Positions 7,635 to 16,795 are shown, counted from the stretch's first letter. The stretch: 50,110 nt of DNA from Candidatus Wolbachia massiliensis (GCF_014771645.1 NZ_CP061738.1:1039989-1090098), one strand, 5' to 3'. Translations and numbers: made by a program. Notes: generated from the sequence alone by a model not told the origin.

Positions 7635-8970
7635 GGGAATGTTCAAAAAAGTGTGTCAAACCGAAAAAAAGTAATAAATTGATATAAAAAAATGGAGGTT
7701 TGACAATGAGTCAAAAAGTAGTAAACAGAACTAACGGATTGGTAGATTATAAAGAGTTGGAAACAAATATCCTGTCGTCTATACGAGAAGGAAGACCGTT
7801 GACAGGAAAGGAAGGAGCATTAACACCATTTATAAAAAAGCTGCTGGAGGCGAGTCTAGAAGGTGAAATAGAAAACCATTTATTAGCTGAAAGTGGAGAA
7901 AATAATCGCAGAAATGGGAGGAATGGAAAGACTTTACGTACAAGTGCAGGTTCATTTGAGCTGTTAACGCCAAGAGATAGAGAAGGAAGTTTTGAGCCAC
8001 AAATAGTCAAAAAAAGGCAAACAAGCTTACATCCAGAGCTTGAAACGAAGATTTTGAGCACATTTGCCAGTGGTATGAGATATAGCGTCACACGTCGAGG
8101 AAATTTATGATCACAAAATATCGGCAGCAGAGATATCAAGTATTACCGACAAATTACTGCCTATAATCAATGAATGGCGTAGTCGTCCACTGCAATCAGT
8201 ATACCCGATAGTATTTATGGATGGGATGTTCTTTAAGGTCAAGGAGGATGGACATTGCGTAAGTAAATGTATGTACAATATATTGGGCATAGACCAAAAT
8301 GGCAGAAAAGAAGTCCTGGGCTTTTATTTGGCTGAAAGTGAAGGAGCTAACTTTTGGTTGGGAGTGCTAAATAACCTCAAAGAAAGAGGAGTAGAAGATA
8401 TTCTGATTGCATGTGTAGATGGGCTAAAAAGCTTTCCTGCAGCCATCAACAGTGTATTTCCCAGTGCAGAAGTGCAGCTATGTATAGTACACCAAATAAG
8501 AAATTCTCTGAAATATGTATCCAGTAAAGATGTGAAAGTTTTCATGAATGATTTGAAAAAAATATATCGTGCTTCAAGTAAAGAAATTGCTGAGAATTAT
8601 CTGCTTGAGCTGGAAGAAAAATGGGGAGAAAAGTATCCTTTAGTTATAAAATCTTGGCAGAATAATTGGGAAAACTTATCCAGTTATTTTAAGTACTCTG
8701 GGCCAGTTAGGAAGCTGATTTACACCACTAATCCAATTGAGGGGTTGCATAGACAAATCAGGAAATTTACTAAAACTAAGGGTTCATTTACTAGTACAAA
8801 TGCCTTGTACAAACAGGTATATTGTGCTATAAAAAAGGTAGAGCAAAAGTGGATTATGGCTCTCCCCAATTGGGCATTAACTATGTCTCAGCTTGATATT
8901 TTCTTTCCTGATAGATTGAAAATTGAGTTGAACTAAAAATGCGGCTTGACACACTTTTTTGAACATTCCC
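7635..8970 (+). mobile_element. IS256-family (mutator-type) insertion sequence
   Basis: A 1336-bp element bounded by ~29-bp terminal inverted repeats (starting GGGAATGTTCAAAAAAGTGT on both sides) with one mismatch seen. It carries one transposase gene now split by a frameshift. No 8-9-bp target duplication is visible: the left neighbour is an inverted IS fragment and the right neighbour is an Rpn fragment, so the locus has been rearranged. Confidence 0.9.
7706..8936 (+). pseudogene. IS256-family transposase, frameshifted
   Basis: Mutator-type DDE transposase in two frames. The first part starts at ATG 7706 with GGAGG at 7694-7698 and carries the N-terminal text KKLLEASLEGEIENHLLAES and NGRNGKTLRTSAGSFELLTP. 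After SGMRY near 8080-8090 the frame shifts, and the second part continues from HVEEIYDHKISAAEISSITD. The catalytic triad lies in the second part: D in FMDGMFFK, D in ACVDGLKSF, E in NPIEGLHRQIRKF. The summed length (~410 codons) fits the family. The break interrupts the domain before the DDE core, so the copy is probably inactive unless rescued in trans. Confidence 0.88.
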
Positions 8971-9203
8971 GTTGTTTGTGAGATAATATCAGCAGAAACG
9001 CCAGCTTTGAGTAAATTTTTTGCAACTTCAATATCCCTCTCTCTTCTCCCTTCCGCTTTGCCTTCAATTTTTCCCATCTCCTCACCAATTTTCATGCCGC
9101 GTTCTTGACCGATAAGAATGCCTTCATGTCTGCCGCGTTCTTGACCGATTTGAATACCCTTCTCCTCACCAATTTTTATGCCGCGTTCTTGTCCGATAAG
9201 AAT
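8971..9203 (-). pseudogene. Rpn-family 3' fragment
   Basis: Only the C-terminal part of an Rpn-like ORF remains. On the minus strand it shows the Gly/charge repeats (KIGEEMGKIEGKAEGRR) and the tail VAKNLLKAGVSADIISQTTG. It is cut on the left by the IS256-like element, inside the codons after QTTG, and on the right by a 27-bp IS5-like end. The N-terminal nuclease region is absent. Confidence 0.75.
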
Positions 9204-9230
9204 AGACCTGCTGCGAAGTGGTACGTACTA
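9204..9230 (-). mobile_element. Solo end of the IS5-like element (27 bp)
   Basis: AGACCTGCTGCGAAGTGGTA and the next seven bases match the outer end of the 961-bp IS5-like elements elsewhere in the window. The IS630-like element follows at once. Confidence 0.7.
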
Positions 9231-9293
9231 TAGCCCTTCTCATAAAAGTAGAAACAGGATAGAATAGGGGCTTAGGGTAATGAAAAGGTAAAA

Positions 9294-9674
9294 GTGCCAG
9301 CAGCATATAGCTATGACTTAAGGAAAAAAGCCATCCAGGCGTTGGATGAAGGAGAGAGTAAAACAGCAGTAGCAAAGAGATTCAAAATTGGTAGAGTAAC
9401 ATTGTATAAATGGGAGAAAAGGCGCAAAGAAACAGGAGATTTTCAATCGAAGAAACTGGGGAATAGGGGCTATAATCATAAAATTACCGACTGGAATGCG
9501 TTTGCAGAATTTGTGAAAAAACATGGCGATAAAACACAGTCAGAGGTGGCTAAACTATGGGGCAATATAAGTCGTCAAACAATTCATAGAGCTCTGAAAA
9601 AAATTGGATTTACACGCAAAAAAAGACTTATGGGTACAAAGAAAGGAACGAAGAAAAACGAGCTGAATTTTTAA
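9294..9674 (+). CDS. IS630 transposase, N-terminal frame (orfA)
   Basis: A 126-residue helix-turn-helix protein (YSYDLRKKAIQALDEGESKT, then FKIGRVTLYKWEKRR) that recognises the element ends in IS630-family transposases. The second HTH region includes TQSEVAKLWGNISRQTIHRA. The frame ends in NELNF shortly after an A7 run at 9618-9624. Shifting -1 on that run joins it to the catalytic frame, giving a full DDE transposase. Split frames with A-tract slippage are common for this family. Confidence 0.85.
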   Translation: MPAAYSYDLRKKAIQALDEGESKTAVAKRFKIGRVTLYKWEKRRKETGDFQSKKLGNRGYNHKITDWNAFAEFVKKHGDKTQSEVAKLWGNISRQTIHRALKKIGFTRKKRLMGTKKGTKKNELNF

Positions 9675-10171
9675 AAGTTATATCTGCAAAATCTCCTGAA
9701 AAGCTGGTATATATTGATGAATCTGGTATAGACAATACAGAGGACTACCCATACGGGTATTGCAGAAAGGGAGAGAGGTTTCATGCATTAAAATCAGGTA
9801 AAAAAACGCAGCGAGTTAGCATGATTGCAGCTTTAAACAAGGGAAAAATCGTTGCACCTATGACCTTTGAAGGCTATTGTGATACAGAGATTTTTAATGG
9901 CTGGTTCGAGCAATTTCTGGCACCAATTTTACAGCCTGGACAAACGGTGATTTTGGACAATGCAACTTTTCATAAGTCTAAAAAGATTGTCGAATTTGCC
10001 AAAAGTGTTGGTGCAGAAATTATGTATCTCCCTCCCTATTCTCCTGATTTTAATGATATTGAACACTATTGGTTTGCTATCAAAAACAGAGTCAGAAGGA
10101 ACATACCTCTGTTTAAATCTTTTCGCCATGCTGTCGATTCTGCTTTTCTTCATTTGTTTCCACTATTATGA
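9623..10171 (+). CDS. IS630 transposase, catalytic frame (orfB)
   Basis: DDE superfamily endonuclease domain read in the -1 frame from the A7 run: KTYGYKERNEEKRAEF, then D in LVYIDESGID, D in VILDNATFHKS, and E in DFNDIEHYWFAIKNR. The conserved YLPPYSPDFNDIE segment is intact. An independent start at 9821 would lose the first aspartate, so expression as a frameshift fusion with orfA is more likely. No internal stop is seen, so this copy may be active. Confidence 0.85.
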   Translation, partial: KTYGYKERNEEKRAEFLKVISAKSPEKLVYIDESGIDNTEDYPYGYCRKGERFHALKSGKKTQRVSMIAALNKGKIVAPMTFEGYCDTEIFNGWFEQFLAPILQPGQTVILDNATFHKSKKIVEFAKSVGAEIMYLPPYSPDFNDIEHYWFAIKNRVRRNIPLFKSFRHAVDSAFLHLFPLL

Positions 10172-10237
10172 GAAGGGCTATACTTGATAGTGTGTGACCA
10201 GGAAAAAAGAATGGATTGTAAAAGTCAAGTAAACCTT

Positions 10238-11198
10238 AGACCTGCTGCGAAGTGGTACGTGCTAATTTCAGGATAAATTAGGTTAAAAAAGCAGTTGGCT
10301 AAAACCCATGCCTCAAATTCACGAGACCAGCTATTATGTTAAATCTCATGTTATATTTTTTCTGAAAGTTGCGGTAAACGTACGACAAAATCTTGAATAT
10401 TTTCAATTCTCGTATCTTATTTTCGACCCTCATTCTAAATGATGCCAACTCTCGGTTGTGCTCCTTTTGCTCCTCAGTTAGTAGCTTTTTTCGGTATTTT
10501 TTGTATGGTATCACAACATTACTTTGCAACTTTTGCCATCCCTGATAGCCAGAATCAGCATGCTTTATACTGTCCGTAGGCAGCAATTTCTCCTGTTTTC
10601 TTATCCGAAAATCGTGAATTTTCCCACGGTAAGATCTTGAAACCGATAGAATTTGCCCACTTTCTTCGATCACAATTTCTGTTTTCATAGTCGTCATTTT
10701 TTTCTTTCCTGAGTAAGATCTCTTACGTTTTTTGCTTTCTTTTGGCTGCTGTATCTGCTGTTCTGTAACATCTGCCAGTACCTTCAAAATCCTCTCTGGA
10801 GTTAGGGTTCTGTCCTTTTTTATGGTAATTTTTTTGGCCAGTAGCGGCTCTATTTTCTTCAAAAGTCGGCAAATATTTGCATTATGTAAATTGAAAAGGC
10901 AGCCCAAAAATCTGTGGGTTATGTAGGTCCGATAATACAAAATTACGCACAGCATTTTATCTTCCAGCGTTGGTAATTTAGCAGTTCTTCCGTGGCGCTT
11001 TTTCTGTTTTTCAAGCTTTTCCCACTCTGGCCTTACTTTTTTAACAATTTTTTCGAATTCTTCTATTTTCAATCCCGTTATATCTCGAAAATTTCTTGGG
11101 TGTTTATTTACTTTATGGTAATTTAGACTCATTTTCCCTCACTTCTCATCCCTCTTTTTCTTACTTTACCATCTTTTACACTATTTTGCAGCAAGTCT
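10238..11198 (-). mobile_element. IS5-like insertion sequence, copy 1
   Basis: A 961-bp element whose ends read AGACCTGCTGCGAAGTGG and, inverted, AGACTTGCTGCAAAATAG (imperfect inverted repeats). Its sequence appears the same as copies 2 and 3 apart from a G at about 10261. The flanking trinucleotides (CTT and AGT) are not duplicates, so the locus was rearranged after insertion. It truncates the 5' end of the gene on its right. Confidence 0.85.
10299..11132 (-). CDS. IS5-family transposase (copy 1)
   Basis: A 277-residue DDE transposase with an N-terminal helix-turn-helix region (EEFEKIVKKVRPEWEKLEKQ, then YYRTYITHRFLGCLFNLHNA) and a DDE_Tnp_4-like core. Candidate catalytic residues are D in LADVTEQQI, D in KHADSGYQGW and E in RMRVENKIRELK. 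The RSYSGKKKMTTMKTEIVI strand between them is typical of IS5-family enzymes. All three copies in the window encode the same protein, which implies very recent spread. Confidence 0.88.
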   Translation of the reverse strand: MSLNYHKVNKHPRNFRDITGLKIEEFEKIVKKVRPEWEKLEKQKKRHGRTAKLPTLEDKMLCVILYYRTYITHRFLGCLFNLHNANICRLLKKIEPLLAKKITIKKDRTLTPERILKVLADVTEQQIQQPKESKKRKRSYSGKKKMTTMKTEIVIEESGQILSVSRSYRGKIHDFRIRKQEKLLPTDSIKHADSGYQGWQKLQSNVVIPYKKYRKKLLTEEQKEHNRELASFRMRVENKIRELKIFKILSYVYRNFQKKYNMRFNIIAGLVNLRHGF

Positions 11199-12149
11199 AG
11201 TGAACTAACAGATGAGGATAAAACGAAAGTCCTTAAGCTAGTAGGTAGAATAAAAGAAAGAAAAGGTATTGCTGAAAAATTCAAGAAATCTAGTTACGAC
11301 ACACGTAAGATCTTGACAACAAAAATAGTTTACGAATATGAGAATATAAGAGAGGAGTTAACGCTACTACATTATGCTAGGCTTTGCCATGATGAACAAG
11401 CTATAAAGGACATTTTAAAAGAAGCTGACAAATGTCAACTTCTCAAGGAAATTTCCGATGAACTAATGACCTCAAAGTGTTTGGGTAGTCAAGGAGAATT
11501 AATATGTACTTCGAGTAGTGTTGTATATGAAAATGGTATAGCGGAGACACACACTTTGAAAGTCGAATTTATTACAAGTGCTGGAGATATTACAACCTAT
11601 ACTAAACCATGCGGAAGCAATGGCAATAGCTCTGATACAACAACTAAAGGATATGAAGGTATTCCTGTAACTAATGATACCAAAGCTACTGACACGCCAG
11701 CCAGTATCAAACTACGCGAAAATAGTAATGGTCTTAACAGTACGGGGAAGCTTATAAATGAAAATAGCGCAGAAGTTCAAAAGGATACCACTACTTCAAC
11801 AGAAACTGCTACAAATACTTTCACAAATAAAACTAATACTCTACCTTCTACTGAAACAAAACCGTGTTTCAATAGTGAACCTGGAAAAGAAAACTTTGTA
11901 ACCGAAGAAGAAAAATTATCAACAAAAACAACGCAACAAAGACAAGCAATTATGGCTGGTACAGCATTATTAGTAAGTAGTGTTGCATTTTGTGCCTTGG
12001 AAATGTATGTCATAGCGATAATCGGAGGAATTGTTGGATTAGCTTGTATAAGTTTTGCGTTGTATAATGCGATAAAGCCTAGTACAAGACTTGAGAAAGT
12101 AGAATGTGTAGAACATTTTCAAAAGATACACGTTCAGCCATACAGGTAA
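11199..12149 (+). pseudogene. 5'-truncated gene for a protein with a C-terminal membrane hairpin
   Basis: The frame is open from the IS5-like boundary (SELTDEDKTKVLKLVGRI) to the stop at 12149. The first usable internal start is a TTG at 11313, giving 278 residues. The segment LTLLHYARLCHDEQAIKDIL looks like half an ankyrin-type helix pair. A Thr/Ser/Asn-rich low-complexity region covers the middle. Near the C-terminus two hydrophobic helices (IMAGTALLVSSVAFCALEM and VIAIIGGIVGLACISFALY) separated by one or two residues form a likely membrane hairpin, followed by a basic tail. The native start has been lost to the IS. I do not recognise the family; the architecture recalls Wolbachia ankyrin or effector-like proteins. 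Confidence 0.6.
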
Positions 12150-12715
12150 TATCAAAAGACCTCGTCCTTCTACTACGTGTCAGCGGCTGCAGTGGTTGTA
12201 TCCGTCCAACATCACGCACTGCCATTTCCATTGCTCTTAAATTACTTTAGCCTAAATATTTAAGAAATTTACCCAATGGAAAAACCCTATGGTGTCATCC
12301 CAGTGCTCCTATGGTAGTACTGGCTTCCTGTAATTTCATCAAAAACGTTATGTTTTAGCAGCTTATGCTCACCAAATCAGTTTGCTTGTGAACAAGCAAA
12401 CTCTTCTGGATGCCAGTCTGGCATGACACCGTTTGTTGACCTTGGCAAAACAAATGTTCGTACAGTTATGTGCCCAGACACTACCATAGGAGCGCTGCTG
12501 TTATTTCAGCCGCAGCGGGATCTCAGCCACAAATATTTAAGAAATTTACCAAATGGTGAAAAAGGCAAAAGGAACTACCAAATGAAAGAAATTGGAAACA
12601 AATTTTTAGACGTATTTTTTCCAGATTTGATAAAACATCTAAGGTTTTTATGGGTTTTCTTGTTGGGGCTCTTGTATGACCTTTCTAAAATTTTGTCCAC
12701 AGGGCCTAGGCTATC
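12150..12715. repeat. Gene-free repeat block (palindromes and Rpn-cassette 3' module)
   Basis: From about 12285 to 12500 there are palindromic words (CATCCCAGTGCTCC, GGATGCCAGTCTGGCATGAC). From about 12510 a module (CAGCGGGATCTCAG, then the ~40-bp core with AAGAAATTTACC and GAAAAAGGCAAAAGG, then AAAGAAATTGGAAACAAAT and GGTTTTTATGGGTTTTCTTG) matches 22850-23040. Its first part also matches 49225-49325. The 100-residue ORF here is a by-product of the repeat and not a gene. Confidence 0.7.
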
Positions 12716-13411
12716 TCTTCCTTGAGTTGTGAGACTTCAGCTTGAGGAAGATCGGTTGTTTGAGAGATAACATCAATAGACATGCCAGCCTTAAGTAGGT
12801 TTTTTGCAACTTCAATCTTCTCTACTTTTCTGCCACGTTCTTGACCGATTTTGATGCCTTCTTCTCTACCTTTTTCAATCGAGTTTTTGAGCGAGGACAA
12901 TCACGAATACGCTTGTTCGTAGGCTATAAATTCTTTTTCTGACCAGTTGAATCTGTTCATATGCTTTTTCAATTACTTCCTATTCAACTCCGTTTCACTA
13001 GTTTCATCTGCATATTTAAAGAACATTTTTCAACTATATTTTCCAACTGATCTTCCTTCGTTTTGGGAAATTTTGGCAATTCAATAAACGTAAAATAAAA
13101 GTCTTTTAAATCGTGCGCATTGAATAGTGTCGCGGAAACAGCTGCTATAGCAATAAAATTTAAGATCTTGAGCCTGTCTTGTTTAGCAGCGTAGCGTTTC
13201 TCAAAGCCTTTAGTTTTAGCAACTTGCATTTCGACGATCCCATTTTCATCTCTGCAGAACGATACTTTGTTTTTTAGAGGCAATTCATGATAGTTTCTTT
13301 TATTTCGTCTTTGCCACCAAGATATCATTGAGAAAATTTATTTTTTTCAGTACTAAAGATGCGTCGAAATGCTATATCGTTCTTCGGATCGAGAAATTTA
13401 GAAAGAGCCAT
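12716..13411 (-). pseudogene. Rpn/PD-(D/E)XK nuclease family pseudogene
   Basis: Starts with ATG at 13411 (MALSKFLDPKNDIAFRRIFS), then loses frame after EKNKFSQ. A second frame holds the nuclease core text VSFCRDENGIVEMQVAKTKG, with the D and E-x-Q of this PD-(D/E)XK variant, and FTFIELPKFPKTKEDQLENI. A third holds the C-terminal tail KIEVAKNLLKAGMSIDVISQ and ends LKEEIA. The Gly-rich repeat region is shorter than in the other copies. Several deletions and frameshifts make it non-functional. Confidence 0.75.
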
Positions 13412-13496
13412 AAGAAATTAAGTAGAAAAGATTATACACAATTCTGAGGAACATTTTTGTGTTTGGAGCAGTAAAAAGGCTATAGATTTATAAATA

Positions 13497-13753
13497 TTAA
13501 GAAATTTACTAAATAGTGAAAAAGGCAAAAGAAACCCTGTAGTGCTAGTTTTACTCTCTATTCTGTAAATTGGCGCTAATAATAATGCTTGATTTAAGCG
13601 CGATTTGGCTGAATGTAGAAAAAATTTAAAAGACACGCAGCCCCAATAATTTCCGCCAAAAGATATCTTAACTTTTTTACTGAATTTGGTCATGAAATCT
13701 GCAGATCAGAAACAAATCTCGCTATTATAATAATGGAGTGGGAGAGGTTTGTC
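13497..13753 (+). repeat. Dispersed module, outer end next to typA
   Basis: Starts with the ~40-bp core (AAGAAATTTACTAAATAGTG), then a ~210-bp block shared with 24040-24280 and 38420-38668 (CTCTATTCTGTAAATTGGCG and GAATTTGGTCATGAAATCTG), and ends GGAGAGGTTTGTC 15 bp before the typA stop codon. The outer end is shorter than in the sister copies. Confidence 0.75.
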
Positions 13754-13767
13754 TTACAAATATTCAA

Positions 13768-15597
13768 CTATTCCTTATTCTTTGCCCTTCCGGCACGTTT
13801 ACGCTCATTTGGATCAAGGAATCTCTTGCGTAAGCGTATAGACTTCGGAGTTACTTCCACTAGTTCATCATCTTCTATATATGCTATCATATCTTCTAGA
13901 GTCATTATCTTCGGTGGAGTGAGTTTTATAGCTTCATCACTACCTGCAGCTCTTACATTTGTTAACTGTTTACCTTTTAATACATTTATCTCCAAATCAT
14001 TGTCACGACTATGCTGACCAACAATCATGCCACAATATACTTTATCCTGTGGCTTAATGAACATAATTCCTCTATCTTGTAAATTGAAAATTGCGTAGGC
14101 CACAGCCTCACCTTTGTCTGTCGAAATTAATACCCCATTGCGTCTTCCAGAAATTGGACCTTTATGCGAAGCATAACTATGAAATAAACGGTTGATTATG
14201 CCTGTACCCCGAGAATCAGTTAAAAACTCTCCCTGATAGCCAATCAATCCTCTTGATGGCACCAAGAATGTTAACCTTGTTCTGCCACTGCCAGAAGGCC
14301 TCATATCAACCACTTCCCCTTTTCGTAAGCTGAGTTTTTCCATGATAATTCCACTATATTCATCATCTACATCAATTACTACTTCTTCTATAGGTTCAAG
14401 CTTTTTACCATCTTCTTCTTTAAATAACACGCGAGGACGCGAAACAGAAAGCTCAAAGCCCTCCCTTCTCATGTTTTCAATTAACACTCCAAGCTGTAGC
14501 TCACCACGCCCACCTACTTCAAATGCTTCACCACTTGACGCCGGAGTAACAGTAATTGCAACATTTGTTTCTGCTTCCGCATATAAACGATCCTTTATAA
14601 CAGTTGAAGTAAGTTTTGTTCCTTCCTGTCCAGCAAAAGGTGAATCATTAACGCTTATAGTAATCGCCATTGTTGGCGGATCAACCGGAGTTGAGCTTAT
14701 TGCAGTTGTAACTTCTGGCGCTGCTATAGTATCTGAAACCGAAGCTTTTTCAAGTCCAGCAATTGCAATTATATCCCCCGCTACGGCTTGCTCCACTGAA
14801 ATACGCTTTAATCCAGAAAATGAGAGCAACTTAGTTAGTCTTCCTCGTTCGATTACTTTACCATCTAGATCAAGCACCTTGAGGTCTGAATTGACTTTTG
14901 CAATTCCTTGATAAATTTTTCCTGTTAATATTCTGCCAAGAAACTTATCAGACTCAAGTAGAGTGACTAGCATAGCAAAAGGTGCATTTTGATCGTAAAC
15001 AGAAGGTTTTATGTAATCTATAACCGTTGAAAATAATGGGCTTAAATCTTTTCTTTCATCAGAAAGTTCTTTGACACACCAACCATTTCTACCTGAAGCA
15101 TACAATACTGGAAAATCTAGCTGCTCGTTAGTTGCATCTAAGTTGAAAAATAACTCATATATTTCATTTAGTACTTCATCAATTCTGCTGTCTGGCCGAT
15201 CAACCTTATTGATTATCACGATTGGCTTCAAATCTGCTTTTAGTGCCTTTGACAACACAAACTTAGTCTGCGGCATTGGCCCTTCTGCAGCGTCAACCAG
15301 TAGTAACACGCCATCTGCCATGCATAATACTCTTTCTACTTCTCCACCAAAATCTGCGTGTCCTGGTGTATCAATAATGTTAATTTTTTCCTTACCCCAC
15401 ATTATTGATGTGCATTTCGCAAGTATTGTAATTCCGCGTTCACGTTCCTGATCACCACTATCCATCACTCGCTCTTGAACCTCCTGATTCTCGCGAAATG
15501 TGCCGCTTTGTTTTAACATGTTATCAAGCAAAGTGGTTTTCCCGTGGTCAACGTGTGCAATTATTGCAATATTACGGATCGATTCAAATTCGTTCAT
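13768..15597 (-). CDS. typA: Translational GTPase TypA/BipA
   Basis: A 609-residue ribosome-binding GTPase of normal length, related to EF-G, with roles in ribosome assembly and stress adaptation. The GTPase motifs are clear near the N-terminus: G1 AHVDHGKTTLLD, the switch segment QERERGITI, G3 DTPGHADFGGE, G4 NKVDRPDSR. Domain II and EF-G III/V-like regions follow (GRGELQLGVLIENMRREGFE), and the BipA-specific C-terminal region ends KRAGRAKNKE. The start matches the family (MNEFESIRNIAIIAHVDHGK). It is monocistronic on the minus strand, with a repeat module ending close to its 3' end. Confidence 0.97.
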   Translation of the reverse strand: MNEFESIRNIAIIAHVDHGKTTLLDNMLKQSGTFRENQEVQERVMDSGDQERERGITILAKCTSIMWGKEKINIIDTPGHADFGGEVERVLCMADGVLLLVDAAEGPMPQTKFVLSKALKADLKPIVIINKVDRPDSRIDEVLNEIYELFFNLDATNEQLDFPVLYASGRNGWCVKELSDERKDLSPLFSTVIDYIKPSVYDQNAPFAMLVTLLESDKFLGRILTGKIYQGIAKVNSDLKVLDLDGKVIERGRLTKLLSFSGLKRISVEQAVAGDIIAIAGLEKASVSDTIAAPEVTTAISSTPVDPPTMAITISVNDSPFAGQEGTKLTSTVIKDRLYAEAETNVAITVTPASSGEAFEVGGRGELQLGVLIENMRREGFELSVSRPRVLFKEEDGKKLEPIEEVVIDVDDEYSGIIMEKLSLRKGEVVDMRPSGSGRTRLTFLVPSRGLIGYQGEFLTDSRGTGIINRLFHSYASHKGPISGRRNGVLISTDKGEAVAYAIFNLQDRGIMFIKPQDKVYCGMIVGQHSRDNDLEINVLKGKQLTNVRAAGSDEAIKLTPPKIMTLEDMIAYIEDDELVEVTPKSIRLRKRFLDPNERKRAGRAKNKE

Positions 15598-15723
15598 TTT
15601 CTATCATTTCAAAATTAATTTAGTAATGAGTATACATATAATATATTTGGAGTAAATAACTGATATAACTAAATATGCTTACATGTTTTCACTGGTTATA
15701 AAAGTTTTAACCAAAGGAATCCA

Positions 15724-16704
15724 TTAAGCACGATAAAGAAAGTCATTTATAATCGCTATGGCAACTAGAGTTGAAATCTGACGTGCCTTGTGATTTGATA
15801 AATAGAGATTTTTATCTGACTTTACAACAAGGGCTTCTGGATGACTTTGAAAATAAATGTTACCATGCTTATCTTCAATTGCTTCTATTATTCCATCGTT
15901 AGAAAATGCTGCAATTTTGTACCCCAGCAATTCTAATTTTCTTCTATTTTCCGGTGTATTACTTACTGCTCCTGAATGAGCATCTGGAAAACACGCTGAA
16001 AACCAGCCGTTTTCATTAGGTGATAAGAATTTAGCTACTACTTCTGCTAAACGACTGTTTGGCACAATCTTGATCTGCTGGAGAGATACATCTTCTTGTT
16101 GTGGATTGGGTGCAGATTTTAAATGGGACTCCTGCTGTTCTTTGTTACTTACAAGGTCCGCTACACTCACTACTTCAATTCCCTTTGCATACATAATACC
16201 TTGCAAACCACCACATATTCCAAGCAAATGAATTGAGGGACTGTCATCTACTATTGTTACAATTGCCTCAGTAACAAGCTGACGACAAGGAGTAGGTGCT
16301 GAGTGTAAATTGTAGTAATTTTCCGGAATAAATATTCTATTTATTTTGTGCTCTTTAATAAACTTTGCAACTTCAACTTTTATTCGGCCTAATGTTAACT
16401 TCTTTGCCAGTATTTCATCTTGTCTTGCAAGCTCAAGCGACTCTTCCTGAATTTTTTTTAGGCTAATTATCTTGTTATAATCAATTAGTACAGTTTTAAC
16501 TCCAAAATTATTGAACATCTCGTATACAGTCTGAGACAGTCCAAGCTCATGTGAATATGTTTCTTCTCCAGTTTTCAACAGACCAACAACTATGTCACCA
16601 TTTATTGAGTGTAAATTTTTACTAGTGCCAGCATAAGTGATATTACTTAATAATAGAACTATAATTAATAGGACATTAAATATTCTGTTATAATATCTAT
16701 ACAC
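15724..16704 (-). CDS. Exported class I glutamine amidotransferase-like protein (peptidase C26 type)
   Basis: A 326-residue protein with an N-terminal signal peptide (VLLIIVLLLSNITYAG, cleavage probably after TYA), so it should be exported to the periplasm. The body has the class I glutamine amidotransferase fold: nucleophile elbow LLGICGGLQGIMY with the catalytic Cys, and the C-terminal FQSHPEAL holding His and Glu. This fits the gamma-glutamyl hydrolase/gamma-glutamyl-GABA hydrolase group. A poorly conserved insert (residues ~180-220) is Gln/Ser-rich. The cytosolic synthases of this class have a partner domain; none is present, so a hydrolase of gamma-glutamyl peptides is the likeliest role. 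The substrate cannot be told from sequence. Confidence 0.75.
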   Translation of the reverse strand: MYRYYNRIFNVLLIIVLLLSNITYAGTSKNLHSINGDIVVGLLKTGEETYSHELGLSQTVYEMFNNFGVKTVLIDYNKIISLKKIQEESLELARQDEILAKKLTLGRIKVEVAKFIKEHKINRIFIPENYYNLHSAPTPCRQLVTEAIVTIVDDSPSIHLLGICGGLQGIMYAKGIEVVSVADLVSNKEQQESHLKSAPNPQQEDVSLQQIKIVPNSRLAEVVAKFLSPNENGWFSACFPDAHSGAVSNTPENRRKLELLGYKIAAFSNDGIIEAIEDKHGNIYFQSHPEALVVKSDKNLYLSNHKARQISTLVAIAIINDFLYRA

Positions 16705-16795
16705 TATGATTTATTCTCTTAATATTTATACTAATATTATAATATATTGCAGAACATTCTGTAACAAAAAGTTAAATATGTTAAAAAAGTGGAAG

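Larger units (their letters stand above)
9231..10180 (+). mobile_element. IS630-family insertion sequence
   Basis: A 950-bp element with terminal inverted repeats starting TAGCCCTTCTCATAA, extending to about 25 bp with two mismatches. It is flanked by TA on both sides (9229-9230 and 10181-10182), the target duplication expected of IS630/Tc1-mariner elements. It carries two overlapping frames for one transposase. Confidence 0.9.

Noticed and set aside
12423-12725. Plus-strand ORF of 100 residues
   Set aside because: It lies wholly inside palindromic and Rpn-cassette repeats that recur at 22850, and its text changes with the repeat; no family features.
14342-14911. 189-residue Ser/Thr-rich plus-strand ORF inside typA
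   Set aside because: It is the antisense shadow of a well-conserved GTPase gene.
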